Shown here in pieces: positions 11,486-21,795 of a DNA stretch of 64,000 bases. The notes beneath the pieces were generated by a model. The model worked only from the letters and a program-made list of their open reading frames with translations. It was not told the DNA's origin and ran no database searches. Made by a program: the position numbers and the translations under genes. Numbering within the stretch: the first letter of the stretch is position 1; every line of letters begins with the position of its first letter. The DNA is from Diphasiastrum complanatum (Eukaryota > Streptophyta > Lycopodiopsida > Lycopodiales > Lycopodiaceae), in NCBI GenBank assembly GCA_029204225.1, contig CM055102.1, forward strand, positions 7,501 through 71,500, read 5' to 3'.

Positions 11486-12103
11486 TGTACGAGTTTATTA
11501 ATTATGCCACGTCATTCCGGACTAGGCCTGTAATGTAATTAATAACTTTGTGAGGACTCAGATGCTCTAAATAGGACATATAGAGCTAGTGCATGGGCTA
11601 GGACTACTATATGCATGTGTAGAGAGTATCAATAGTGTAACAAGTAAAAACTCTCCAAGCTCGTGAATCCTAAAAGGCTGGCGTAAAGAATGATCCTCCC
11701 AACCATAGGCACCCTCTCTTTGAGGCCTACCTGCTATTCCTATCAACTGGCCCATGGTATCCACCTGTGGGTGATCAGTCCACATGGCATGCATGACTCC
11801 TGTGACCTGTGAATATTGAATGACTCATAGGGTACCACCTCCGTGCCAAAGACCTGTGACCTGCTTGGTCACCTCGACTACTTGTCGGCTAGCATCTCAT
11901 CGTTGACGACTATCTCGACGATCATTATTCACCGCATCTCTAACAACTTGTTAGGCGGTTACGCTGGATCACTGCTTGTGACACATTGGTCCAAGCTTGG
12001 GACAAATGTCCGCTCTAGTCACTGGCCTTGACGACTATCGGCCGCAGGCCCTCAAATAACCGGTCGTGTTGAGGTCATGTTAAAGCGAGACCGGGCTCTA
12101 ACA
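11486..12103 (-). repeat. chromovirus 3' LTR (minus orientation)
   Basis: On the minus strand this begins TGTTAGAGCCCGG right after a purine-rich tract (complement of 12104-12119) and ends at ACTCGTACA. It directly follows the chromodomain end at 12125, as a 3' LTR should. Length is about 618 bp. The other LTR is not in the window, so no target-site duplication can be checked. From 11261 to 11485 only a short open frame without similarity is seen. Confidence 0.7.
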
Positions 12104-12124
12104 ATCCTTCCCTCTTCTTGCAAG

Positions 12125-12433
12125 TCATCGATCCTCGATGACAAACTCTGGGTAAGACTTCTGCAACGCCTGTCGAGTCTTCCAGGTAGCATCAGATAAA
12201 TGATGCCCATGCCCTTTCCAAGCCACTAGATATTCCTGAAGGAGACGATTCCTCAATCGTTGCTCTCTTCGATCTAGGACCCTTTTTGGCCCATAACCTG
12301 TGGGATCTTTCTCCTCCAGAGACACTAGGCCTTCCACCAGGTTATCGCCATCGTGCAAACATTTCTTTAGATGTGGCGGCCATTTGTGAACGAGTTTCTT
12401 GAAAGGAAACCTATTAGGGTTTATAATGGTCAC
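12125..12433 (-). pseudogene. integrase C-terminus with chromodomain (Ty3/gypsy chromovirus)
   Basis: About 100 codons on the minus strand end in a chromodomain (RVLDRREQRLRNRLLQEYLV, AWKG, DATWK, YPEFVIEDR). Such a domain at the integrase C-terminus directs chromovirus integration towards particular chromatin. It resembles the end of gypsy-B at 37.5 kb but is clearly diverged. All sequence upstream in the element's sense is lost, and 12434-12640 shows no further pol. Confidence 0.85.
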
Positions 12434-12639
12434 TAGAGGCCTTTGTGGAGTGTTTGCCTTTTTCCATTTTGCATAAAATTGTTTTCTTTTGGATGTTAAG
12501 GTTGATTTGGTGCATGTGGAAGGTCAGCAATTCGGGTAATTGCATGACTTTTAGTATCAATGCTTGTTGCATGCCAGTCGTCCAGTGGTCAGTATGGGTT
12601 TAACATTTTGTAATTTTAAAGTTGATTATCTAGATCAAC

Positions 12640-12905
12640 TCGGAAAAATTAAGTTACTAGTACCCAGATAGAGGAACTCTGGTTTCTTGGTGCTCGTTTG
12701 TCAAAGCTGTAATCTTGGTTTGAATATTGTTTTTCCGGCTAAAGTTCGAAGGAATTGGATTTTTCTTCCTTAGGGACAATATGCATGTGCTAGGACCGTA
12801 TCAACTTGACATTTGACTTTCGGTAATATAACTTTGGTGTGCTACATCGACATTTACCCATAAGCCCAGATTTGTGGTCAAGCTGTAATAATCGGTTTTC
12901 GGAGG
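12640..12905 (+). repeat. left half of a split repeat
   Basis: Similar to the reverse complement of 3450-3630. Shared blocks include TTTCTTGGTG, GTTTGTCAAA, AATATGCATGT, CTTGACATTT and GTGGTCAAGC. Similarity stops at about 12905, just before the DUF7869-like reading frame. Confidence 0.6.
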
Positions 12906-12914
12906 TCAAGTTAA

Positions 12915-14213
12915 TTGTACTCAAAACTACATCCAAATAAGTATTTGTGCATTATTAATGATAAGATGGATCAACAAAAGACATCCATACCACGATTGCA
13001 GCCTATACCAAAATCATTGGGCCATGCGATGCAATTACCGATATCATTGGCAGGAATGATAACACATGGACATGGTCAAAATGGATATGGACACTTTTCA
13101 ATGGGTCTTTGGCATACACATGAGGATATTGATGCATTGTTTAGTCGCTTCTCAGAAAATCTTAGGAGAAAATGTGTATTCACATTTCCTCATCTAATGC
13201 GATGCTTCAATGAGTGTACAAGTGCAAATCCCGCTCCATTCCTAGTTAAAGAGGTTCCAAACTTCAAAGATTATGTAGACGGTTGTTTGTGTGATAAGAA
13301 CAAAAGATTGGTTGGATACTCCAAACCATTGCAATTTTGTTTTTACATGCAAGATGGTGTACCATTGATGCAATACAAAATGCACCCTAAGGTAATTGAA
13401 TGGCTACCACAAGAAGGTATTAAACTTTGGGAGCGTGATTCTCAAAATAAGCCAAAGCTTCCTCAGGGACAACAAAAAATTGTTCCGGTCTTTGAATACA
13501 TCAAAGATAATAAGCAGATCTTAGAAGGTTTAAAAAGTTATGTCTCTTTTTGGAAAACAGGGGTGGATGCGTGAGGTCAAGAATCATCATATACAAAGTG
13601 GATTCAACCAGTCATCGAGTATTGGGAGAACATGATTAATTTTATAAAAACATCGACCATGCAGAGCCTATTGTTTGTAAGGAATTTTGGCCTAGAAGTT
13701 CAATCTTCATGGAAGAAGAAAATCATGTTCACGATGATGATAGAGATATGATGGGATTGGAAGCGCATGATGGGCATTTTGTGGTCCAGCTCTCAATAAA
13801 CCAAGGGAAGCATTCAACCCTGAGATTGACGTAAAGAAGAATGACCTTATTCTTGTGAGGCCAAGTGATACAATATATCCAATATGGCTGGAAATCGCTA
13901 TGAGTGATATTGATACAAATAGGACATCCACAAACTACATGAAAGTGAAGGTACAATATTGGGCTCCTGTCTCCCAAGGAAAGGTGCATCCGATGCTGAG
14001 GTATATAGTGATTGTTGGAATAAGTACTGGCGCTGCAACAAAAGAGATCCTAAGCGATGGGAGTATTTGAACACAATTGTTTGGAGTTGGACAACGAAAG
14101 AAGTCTTAGGATTTAGAAATGTAGCTATTAAAATACCAAAAAGTGTGTGCTTAAAAGCAAAAGAAAACCTTAAAATGGCAGAGAACAATGATGATGACAT
14201 TGTAATGTGATCA
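12915..14213 (+). pseudogene. DUF7869-like protein, degraded or spliced
   Basis: The first open stretch, 12915-13574 (about 219 codons, no upstream ATG in frame), has YLCIINDKMDQQKTSIPRL, HGHGQNGYGHFSMGLW and HTHEDIDALFSRFSENL. These match, from memory, the conserved blocks of the widespread uncharacterised DUF7869 family, whose Asp and His positions look nuclease/transposase-like. After a TGA, related coding sequence continues in broken frames (NPEIDVKKNDLILVR near 13820; KGASDAEVYSDCWNKYWRC and PKRWEYLNTIVW at about 13980-14090) to a stop at about 14210. Either introns or decay explain the breaks. It sits inside a block that seems to interrupt a repeat, which suggests a mobile or captured sequence. 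Confidence 0.55.
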
Positions 14214-15067
14214 TTGTTTTGTATTTGAATTGAATAAAAATATTGTTTTCTTAATGTGCCTATGATTTGTTCTAGTATTTGCAAATAAAACCAATATTTT
14301 TGTGTGTTTGAAAGCAAAAAAATAAACTCAAATAGACATAAAACATGGATGATAATATTGTAACGTAATCATTCTTTTTTTAATAATCTAATGAAGTTAT
14401 TGTTTGTTCAATTTGCAATGCTTTTTAAGTGACACAAATATCGTGTTAATACTTTTCTTTTCTACTTTTAAATAATTACGTGATTACAATATCTCATTGT
14501 TGCTTAATATTATTGAAATATAAACTCTAAACTGTAAACCAATTAAATTTATCAAAGCATAATTTGTAAAAGAGTCATACAATTCAGTTTATTGACATTT
14601 TCATAGTATATTATAATTAAATATTGAAATTCTATAATAAAAAATGAGGAAAAGTAAGAATACGTATTACAAATTTCATATTCATATTGATTAGAGAGAC
14701 GAAAAAAGATGATTTGGTGGGTGGGTAGGGGACTATGTGTGTCTGCTCATGGGAGGGGAAATTTGTAATAGGGGGGTGGTGGAAGAGACACATGGGGATT
14801 AATGGGGAGGAGAGATAAAAAGAGAGGAGAGGTCGAATGAAGAAGAGACATTTGTGAAGAGGGCAATGTCAAAGAGAAAAAACTGGGAGGTGGACGATAG
14901 AGGTTGAGGGTAGATGTAGATGGTACTAGATTAAGAGCGCAAAACATAGATACATATAAGTATGAGGGTTATAAAGAGAAAAAAAACAACCAAACCAAAC
15001 AAGAAAGAAAATGTTGAATTTGTTCCAAAATCAAGATATTTTCCCAAAATTACTAAAACAATGTTTC
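14214..15067. other. AT-rich spacer, no gene seen
   Basis: AT-rich sequence, then a purine-rich G/A stretch at about 14745-14900. No coding similarity or repeat pair was found. It appears to belong to the block between the two halves of the split repeat. Confidence 0.4.
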
Positions 15068-15235
15068 TAAGCCGATCTTGACAAAACAGAGGAAGTGGTA
15101 CGGTTCTCAGGCATGTACCCAGTAAAGGAATTTGATTCCTTGGTACTATGCTATTTTGCCACTTAGCTCTTGAGTATCGGTACTCCCAATAATTAAGTTA
15201 AATAGTGTTTTGTTTTTTCCTTTTTGACTCGGTAG
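15068..15235 (+). repeat. right half of a split repeat
   Basis: Matches the reverse complement of 3270-3440: GCCGATCTTGAC, TGGTACGGTTCTCAGGCAT, TTGATTCCTTGGTA, TCGGTACTCCCA and TTTTGTTTT share order and spacing. Confidence 0.65.
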
Positions 15236-15239
15236 AACA

Positions 15240-17306
15240 CCGTTGGGTTTGTTATGGTTCTCGATGATTTCGATCATTAGGATTAGGCAAACCAAAGCTT
15301 TTGAGATACTAGTTAAAGTGATTAATTGGACTAGAGTTGATAATATTTGAAGGTAGCTCTTTATTCGGCAAAAACTTATGTGTCGAATATAGTAAAAGAA
15401 GTACCCGAATCCAAAATTTATGGATTTTCCATTAATTACACGCAACTTTAACGAAGTAATGCTTAAGCTAGTGTAATGAAAAGGAAAGAAGACTAGCATT
15501 TACGTGTGTCTAAGGAGTTTCTCGTGCCTTAGCTGATAAATTTTTTCGGGGGACCAAAAAATCTAAGGGAAGAAGAATAATGGACACCGGAGTTTGTAAA
15601 TGAGTTTGTGTTATGTAATTTGAATTTCTTGATAATCCCTGTGAGAAAGTTGCATAATACCAGTTACAGAGTAATTCCATAGTAAAATTGATTAATAAAT
15701 TTTATTTGATTGAATTCATGTTTGATATTATGTATGACCATGAGAATGATCCTAAATTTTTAATATGACTTGGATGAATAAGGAATGTGTTAAGATATGG
15801 GTCACATTCAAGTTGTTAGTAATGTAAACCGCTTTCTTTTAAGGATAAGGATCCTTGACTGATAAAGCTTTTACTAACCATGACAGTAATCCATGTGTGG
15901 AGCCTTATGGTTGGATCATCCTTTCGTAGATGGATTATTATCCATCTGGAAATAAATTTATGGATTCTCCAGTGTTTGGTTATAATGATATGTGCCTATA
16001 CCTGGTATAGGAAATCCAGATAAATTGGTTGAATTCTGGATTATCAGATATGGCAGTTAAGGATTATTTGGAAGGAAGAGCTGGTGGTATGGGACATTAG
16101 TAATTTCGGAATTGGAATTCTAGGACTGTAAAGATCTGATTGTCAATGGTAAATTTGAGTACCTATTCATGATGTGGAAAAAAACTACCATTGGTTATTT
16201 GAAGGGTATTTTGGAAAATTTTGGGATTTAGTTTGAACCCATTAATGGTATCTCAGAATTTACAAAATCAGAGAACCCTTGAAGCTATTTCTCACCTTTT
16301 AAAGAACCCTTCTTTTAAATTTCTCAAATTGGACATCAGATTGAATTCATATGATCCTTCCAGTATGAAATTATTTATTTATAAAGGACTGTTTATAATC
16401 ATGTGAATTACTACTCTGGAATGTTCCAGTTTGTTCATAAATGGATCTCTAATGGATGATGTTTACTATCACTCGTAGTGAATTTATCCAAAGAAAAGAA
16501 TATAATGGAGTGAATCCTTTTTGGAAAGACACTTATTATTGACTTTTTGAATATTTTCATGTTATCATCTCTCTAAACTTTTGTAAGAAATTGGTGAATT
16601 TCTTTGAAAGGAGGGGTGAAGTGATGGGTAAGATTCTATTAGAGGACCTATCAGTGGCACAACTAAAGAACTGTCTTTAAACTAACTTACCCGTCTGCGC
16701 GAATACTTTGTGTTCGTCGGCACCCGAGTAAAGTATCCCTTGGTGCAATTTTCCACAGTCATTGATAGTGAAGTATGTGTGCATGTGAAATGTTAGTCGA
16801 AGCCTGAGGAATTGAGTTATTGATCTGTATTCATGTTGGTAACGAAGATAATTGTTTCTAACATATTCGTGAACTATTTGAGTTCTTTAACCGTGACTGG
16901 ACTTTAGTCGTTGAGGACTTCTGTCTAGAGCACATTAGTTCATGAATAAGATTAACTACTTGTCTGTTCGTACACGTCTGCATCGAACATAACACAGATC
17001 CCTACTGACAACTTAATCAGTCAGAGTGTAATTCATTCAAGTTACTCTAATAACATTTCATTCGGTTTGATAGAGGAAGATTGTTGTTTGGAATTCATTT
17101 TCAACACACACCCACGACAAAAGTAATACTAGTTACTTATAAAATGTCTATTGACAACCAGATTAACACTCAACTCCATTTCATTCGAAATAAGTCAAGA
17201 CTGTACCAATTTAACAACTTTTAAGTGCTATCTCCTTGGGGAACGATATAAGCACTACACATATCTAGCATTTCTTTGTTGGTATATTACGACATATACC
17301 AATTTT
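15240..17306 (+). repeat. probable long gypsy LTR (Athila/Tat-type), decayed
   Basis: There are no coding domains here, but it lies immediately 5' of an Athila/Tat-type primer-binding site and a gag frame, as a 5' LTR would. Part of it (about 16500-16640, with AAAGGAGGGGTGAAGTGATGGG) matches the reverse complement of about 45180-45340, so the family has a second copy in the window. The exact 5' boundary was not found. Confidence 0.5.
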
Positions 17307-17325
17307 TGGCGCCATTGCCGGGATA
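17307..17325 (+). other. primer-binding site (Athila/Tat gypsy type)
   Basis: TGGCGCCATTGCCGGGATA differs in few bases from the TGGCGCCGTTGCCGGGGA site typical of plant Athila/Tat gypsy elements. It lies between the LTR-like region and the gag frame. Confidence 0.75.
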
Positions 17326-17374
17326 GCCAAATAAAGTTGATACAAACTAACAACTCCATCTCCATCCCTAATGT

Positions 17375-18106
17375 ATGTCAGATAGAGCTGCTTGACTAGA
17401 AACGTATCGAAAGCTTCGAGACGACTTTTTCAAAAGCCTTAAGGAATCTTTCAAAAGAGGAGATTCACCCTTCCAAAATTTTAACGAAACTTCCTTTGAT
17501 AATCCTCTCAATCCTGAAAATTTCCTTGAAAATCCTCGTCTTAAAGCTTCTACTGCAGCTGAATCATGTTCTAAAGTCGTGAATCCAGTTCCAGATCCAG
17601 ATCTTGAACCAGAGCCTGAACTAGAACCAGAACCAAATATGGAAGGCCCTGGTCCCTGTTTGACCTCAATCTTGAAGATCAAATATGATTATTTTAAAGG
17701 AACATCTTCAGATGACGCTGACAGTTATGTTTCACAGTTCGAGTCGATTGCTAACTTGAACAATGAAGGTACTAATGCTGGCAAGCTACGGATCTTTCCT
17801 GGTCTTTTGAGAAAGCAAGTGTGCATATGGTACAGCCAAGTTGAACTAGGACGTGTAGCTACCTGGTTATTGTTAAAAGATACGTTTCTGAACCAGTTTA
17901 GAGAAATTGGTTATTCGTCCAGAATTCTCGGACGACTCAATAATGTGCAGAAGAAGAGTAAAGAATCTCTTCGAAGGTATACACGGAAAGTAAATAACCT
18001 AATTGAAAAACTAACTAGTGTATACCTTGTTGCAATGCAGATTGAGTGGTTCTTGGCAGGTTTACTACTGAAAATCGATCGATACTATAGGCTCTTCTTG
18101 AGTACT
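17375..18106 (+). pseudogene. gypsy gag, interrupted by copia-1
   Basis: The frame starts at ATG 17375, has a TGA at codon 7 (17393-17395), then is open to 18106. An acidic Asp/Glu/Pro repeat (PDPDLEPEPELEPEP) precedes a Ty3-type retrotransposon gag domain (YFKGTSSDDADSYVSQFE, KLRIFPGLL, VCIWYSQ, LRRYTRKVNNLIEKL, EWFLAGL). Gag forms the cytoplasmic particle that packages element RNA. The frame is cut by the copia-1 LTR at 18112 and does not resume after that element, so this copy is dead. Confidence 0.85.
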
Positions 18107-18111
18107 CACTG

Positions 18112-18752
18112 TGAGAGATTTCAACTAGTTTAGTCACATTTTGGTAAATTGTCAATAAGAGGCCAAAACTCATTTTAGACTTAGAGATAAACTTTTTGAA
18201 GTTATATTAGTTTAAAATACATTCAATAAACACTTTTGAAAAGTGTGGGAAAGTTGGTAGTCGAGTTTGAGAGAGATTCAAATTTGAACTTTGGGTACAT
18301 TGAATCTAGACCCAAAAATAGTAGGGTTTACATTTTGGAGGGAAAGCCAAGTGGCCAAATAGGGTTTGGAAACTCTATAAAAGGATGTAACTCATGGAGA
18401 GACACATCTTCTCTCTTCTCTCTCTCATTTCATCATTATATATGGTTCTCTTTGGGTTCTACTACTCATTGGTGCACTATCTTGGTGTTATCTTGCAATT
18501 TTATGTGTAGAATGATCAGTTATTGCTATTTTTGGTTCCACACATGTGAAATACAGTAGGGTACTGTAATTGTAAGGACAACAAACATATTTTATGTTTT
18601 GTTCATGTTTGATCAATATCTCTTAGAGTTTGCATCTCATTTTGTATGTAGATGCTGATTTTTCTACATTGGCATGATTGTTGGTTTGCTCCTTATTGTA
18701 ACCAAAGATTTGGGACATGGATTGGATCTTGAATGATCTGAAATCCTTCACA
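18112..18752 (+). repeat. copia-1 5' LTR
   Basis: A 641-bp LTR from TGAGAGATTTC to AATCCTTCACA. It has a TATA box (CTATAAAAGG at about 18375) and is about 98% identical by eye to the 3' LTR. A 107-codon open frame inside both LTRs is conserved only because the LTRs are copies of one another. Confidence 0.93.
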
Positions 18753-18766
18753 TGGTATCAGAGCTC
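18753..18766 (+). other. copia-1 primer-binding site
   Basis: TGGTATCAGAGCTC directly after the LTR is complementary to the 3' end of initiator tRNA-Met, the usual plant copia primer. Confidence 0.93.
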
Positions 18767-19353
18767 TTGTGTTTCAGGTTATGAAAGGATCAGCCATCTT
18801 TAGCAAGGATTTGGAGGAGTTACCAATGCTAGAGCATGCTAGATTGATTTCTACTCAAAATTCAGCATTTTTGCATGTGTAGAATTGACCTTTTGTAGGT
18901 CAAAACTCAATATAGGGTTATATACTTGATCAATTCCGATTTCACACTTGGATTACTGGAATTAGATGATTTTTGGTGCATTAGGAAGGTCTCATTGGAG
19001 TCTACAAGAAGATATACCCAGTTTCTAGAAATTCCATGTAAAATTTGAGATATTCAATTTTTTGTGATTTTGTCAAAACCCTAATCTTGATTGGATCTCT
19101 AGTTTGTGAGGTTACTGAACTTCATTTGAGTGTGTTTCAATCTTAGGAAGTGGCAAGAATCATTAGGTTGAGGATAGATCATAGGTTGATCAAGATTTCA
19201 CTATCCTATGTGTTGATTTTCTAGTTAGAAGTGCTAGAAGAGATTTGAGAGGTTCCATATCTTTTTGATTTCTTCTTGAGTTAATTTTTTGACATTCAAG
19301 AGAGTGCTTTGTGCATTGGAACAGGTTGAAAGAGAAGATCAGGTCACTTCAAC

Positions 19354-21354
19354 ATGGCTACAAGTGGTGGATTTATGTTGGAGATCAATGATAGGCTTAC
19401 CTCAATCAACTATTCTACTTGGAAGGTGAGGATGGAGTCCTTATTGGAGATGAATGAGTTGATGGAGATTGTTGCAAGTGTGGAGGAGAGACCTCAAGCA
19501 CCTCAAGATCAAGTGAGGTATGACAAGAGATCAAAGAAAGCTCTACACATGATTAAGATGAATGTTACCAATGAACTTCTCAAGGAAGTTGGTAAGTGCA
19601 CATCATCTTTGGAGGCTTGGGAAGCTTTGAAGAAGCTTTATGAATCCAAGTCTACATCAAGAATGCTTACTCTTAGGAGGCAAATCTTTCAAAGTTTTCA
19701 AAAGAAGGAAGAGAGTACTCATGCTTTTGTTTTGAGAGTTAAAGCATTCAATGATGAGTTAGCATGTATTGATGAAAGCATTAAGGAGGAAGAACTTGTT
19801 CAAGTTATACTTAATGGCTTGTTGGATGATCATGCTAATCTTGTTCAAAGTTTTGCTATTCAAAAGACTTTGCCAAGTATTGTGGATTTGCAAGAGATCT
19901 TGGTGAATGAGGAGTATAGGCTTCAATCAAGAAGAGGTGGATCTACATCGACATCTCATTATGACGAGGATGCTATGTTCATCAAAGGCAAGTTCAAGGG
20001 AAAAGGCAAAGGAAAGTGGTCTAAAGGGCAAGATCAAGGTGAGACTTCTTCTTTTGGCAAAAAGAAAGATAAGTCTAAGTTGAAATGCTTTTATTATGGA
20101 ATCAAAGGGCATTTTGCCAATGAATGTTTGAAGAAGCAAAGAGATGAAGGTAGCAAGCAAATCAACTTTACTACTAATGATGAGGGTCTAGGTGGTGGTG
20201 ATTATCTTTTGATGTGTTCTTCAAGTCCAATATCAAGTGAAGGTGACAAAGATTCATGGTGGATTGATAGTGGAGCTAGCTTACACATGACTAGTCACAA
20301 TGAGTTCTTTACTTCTTTGGTCACTTATGATGGAGCCAAGAAAGCAATTCACATGGCCAATGGTGGTGAGTGTGTGATTGAAGGTATTGGTTCAATTCCT
20401 ATTTGTCTCTCTACTAATAGAAAAGCAAGACTTGATGGTGTTCTTTACATTCCTTCACTTTCAAAGAATTTGCTAAGTGTTGGTCAAATGATAGAGAAAG
20501 GATACATGGTAAAGTTTGGGGGTGATGCTTGTTTCATTACAAAGGAAGAAATCTTGGTTGCTAGGTGCAATAGACAAGGTAGACTTTTCAAGCTTGATGC
20601 TTTTGTTATGGCTAACAAAAAGGATGGAATGGAAAAGGAGATTGGTCTCAACTTTCCAAAGTTACCTTTTAGCATCAATAAGATTGGTGGATTTTATGCA
20701 AAGTCTATCAAGCTTCCTTATGCTAGATCTAGGTCAAGATCTAATATGCTTCTTGGAGATGTTCATCTTTGTGCTAACTTGGCTAGTCTTGAGGATAATG
20801 ATGGTGTTTCAATGGTTCTTCATGGCAAGTGCAAGCATGCAAAAGGTAAGGAAAGAGCTAACTTCATTAATGGAGGTGGTGAAGGTTCTTCCTTGGAAAA
20901 GATTGTTGCTAATGATTTCTTTGTTCATATGGAAAAAGATGTTGCTAGGTGCATTCATGAAGGAGGTGGTTCTTCTACATTCTTTTGTGATGAGTCCAAG
21001 AAAGTCATTTTTGCAGCAAGTGGAGTCACATTTCTTCATAAAGAAAGTAGATCAAATGGTTCTATCAAGAGACTTGGTGAGGGAGATAGTCACAAGTCAA
21101 GAAGAAGAGAAGTATGTGAAGAGTTCAAAGTAGGATGTACTTTGAATGATGTCATTGTGAATGATAGTGAGGAAGAATCATCATCATATGAGTCATTACC
21201 TAAAACATTGAGTAGAAGTTCTTGTTTAAAAAAAGAGAGTACTTCAATCGTCCTTATGTTGAAAGTACTAATCATTTTTTTCATGGCTTCTAATGTTTTT
21301 GAGGTTTCTACTTCTTATGATGCAATCATTAAGAGGGAGTCTTATGAAGGATAG
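19354..21354 (+). CDS. copia-1 Gag-protease polyprotein
   Basis: 666 codons from ATG 19354. Residues 1-190 are a copia gag domain (NYSTWKVRMES, YESKSTSRMLTLRRQIFQSF, HAFVLRVK). A Lys/Gly-rich stretch leads to a zinc knuckle near 248 (CFYYGIKGHFANEC) whose second Cys is Tyr. The aspartic protease has WWIDSGASLHMT near 305 and LYIPSLSKNLLSVG near 375. Residues 400-410 begin the gag-pre-integrase region (ARCNRQGRLFKLDAF), but instead of the HHCC finger and integrase core there are about 250 Ser/Lys/Gly-rich residues I cannot assign. The TAG at 21352 is in frame with the next open stretch. The protein would form particles and cleave itself but not integrate DNA. Confidence 0.85.
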   Translation: MATSGGFMLEINDRLTSINYSTWKVRMESLLEMNELMEIVASVEERPQAPQDQVRYDKRSKKALHMIKMNVTNELLKEVGKCTSSLEAWEALKKLYESKSTSRMLTLRRQIFQSFQKKEESTHAFVLRVKAFNDELACIDESIKEEELVQVILNGLLDDHANLVQSFAIQKTLPSIVDLQEILVNEEYRLQSRRGGSTSTSHYDEDAMFIKGKFKGKGKGKWSKGQDQGETSSFGKKKDKSKLKCFYYGIKGHFANECLKKQRDEGSKQINFTTNDEGLGGGDYLLMCSSSPISSEGDKDSWWIDSGASLHMTSHNEFFTSLVTYDGAKKAIHMANGGECVIEGIGSIPICLSTNRKARLDGVLYIPSLSKNLLSVGQMIEKGYMVKFGGDACFITKEEILVARCNRQGRLFKLDAFVMANKKDGMEKEIGLNFPKLPFSINKIGGFYAKSIKLPYARSRSRSNMLLGDVHLCANLASLEDNDGVSMVLHGKCKHAKGKERANFINGGGEGSSLEKIVANDFFVHMEKDVARCIHEGGGSSTFFCDESKKVIFAASGVTFLHKESRSNGSIKRLGEGDSHKSRRREVCEEFKVGCTLNDVIVNDSEEESSSYESLPKTLSRSSCLKKESTSIVLMLKVLIIFFMASNVFEVSTSYDAIIKRESYEG

Positions 21355-21366
21355 AGCAATGGAAGA

Positions 21367-21795
21367 TTGGTTCTTGGGAAGATCCAAGGCATGGATCTCA
21401 CATCTCTTCATCAACTCAAAGGATTCTATGATTGTGAATTGATCATTCATGATCGAGATGGCAAAAGGTTGGTTGGAGAAGACTACATGGAGCAGATCGA
21501 GAGGCAATTTTTTCAAGACAAGGGAGATCTCATTGGTGAGCTTATTGAGGTTTGTTATGGACTCAAGAAGGCTGGATGTATTAGGTTTGATACTCATCTT
21601 CACCTACTCTACTTCATGTTGGATGAAAAGTTTGGAATCTATCTTTTGATTTATGATGGTGACATTGGTGACATTGTTTTCACTAACCTTTGTGGAAGAT
21701 CGAGATCAAGCATTGATGAGATCTTGTTGGATCTAGATCATATGTTTGAGAGGGAGTATTTCCAAAGGTTCAGGTCTGAATATTCATATCTTTGA
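21367..21795 (+). CDS. copia-1 ORF2: reverse-transcriptase-derived remnant
   Basis: 142 codons in the same frame as Gag-protease, after a single TAG, so readthrough would join them. EDYMEQIERQFF, then LIEVCYGLKKA, then LLIYDGDIGDIVFT recall the copia RT series EDIYMEQ, YGLKQA, LLIYVDD. The catalytic YVDD is not intact and most of RT is missing. It cannot be a working polymerase. The frame overlaps ORF3 by 50 bp in another frame. Confidence 0.6.
   Translation: MVLGKIQGMDLTSLHQLKGFYDCELIIHDRDGKRLVGEDYMEQIERQFFQDKGDLIGELIEVCYGLKKAGCIRFDTHLHLLYFMLDEKFGIYLLIYDGDIGDIVFTNLCGRSRSSIDEILLDLDHMFEREYFQRFRSEYSYL

Noticed and set aside
17368-17682. Gly/Ser-rich minus-strand open frame
   Set aside because: It is the complement of the Pro/Glu repeat in the gypsy gag on the plus strand.
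18753-18766. TGGTATCAGAGC sequences as pieces of tRNA genes
   Set aside because: They stand next to LTR ends and are primer-binding sites; no tRNA cloverleaf was seen and no tRNA gene was recognised in the window.
20516-21133. 205-codon plus-strand frame inside copia-1
   Set aside because: A hydrophobic shadow in another frame of the gag-protease ORF, with no domain.
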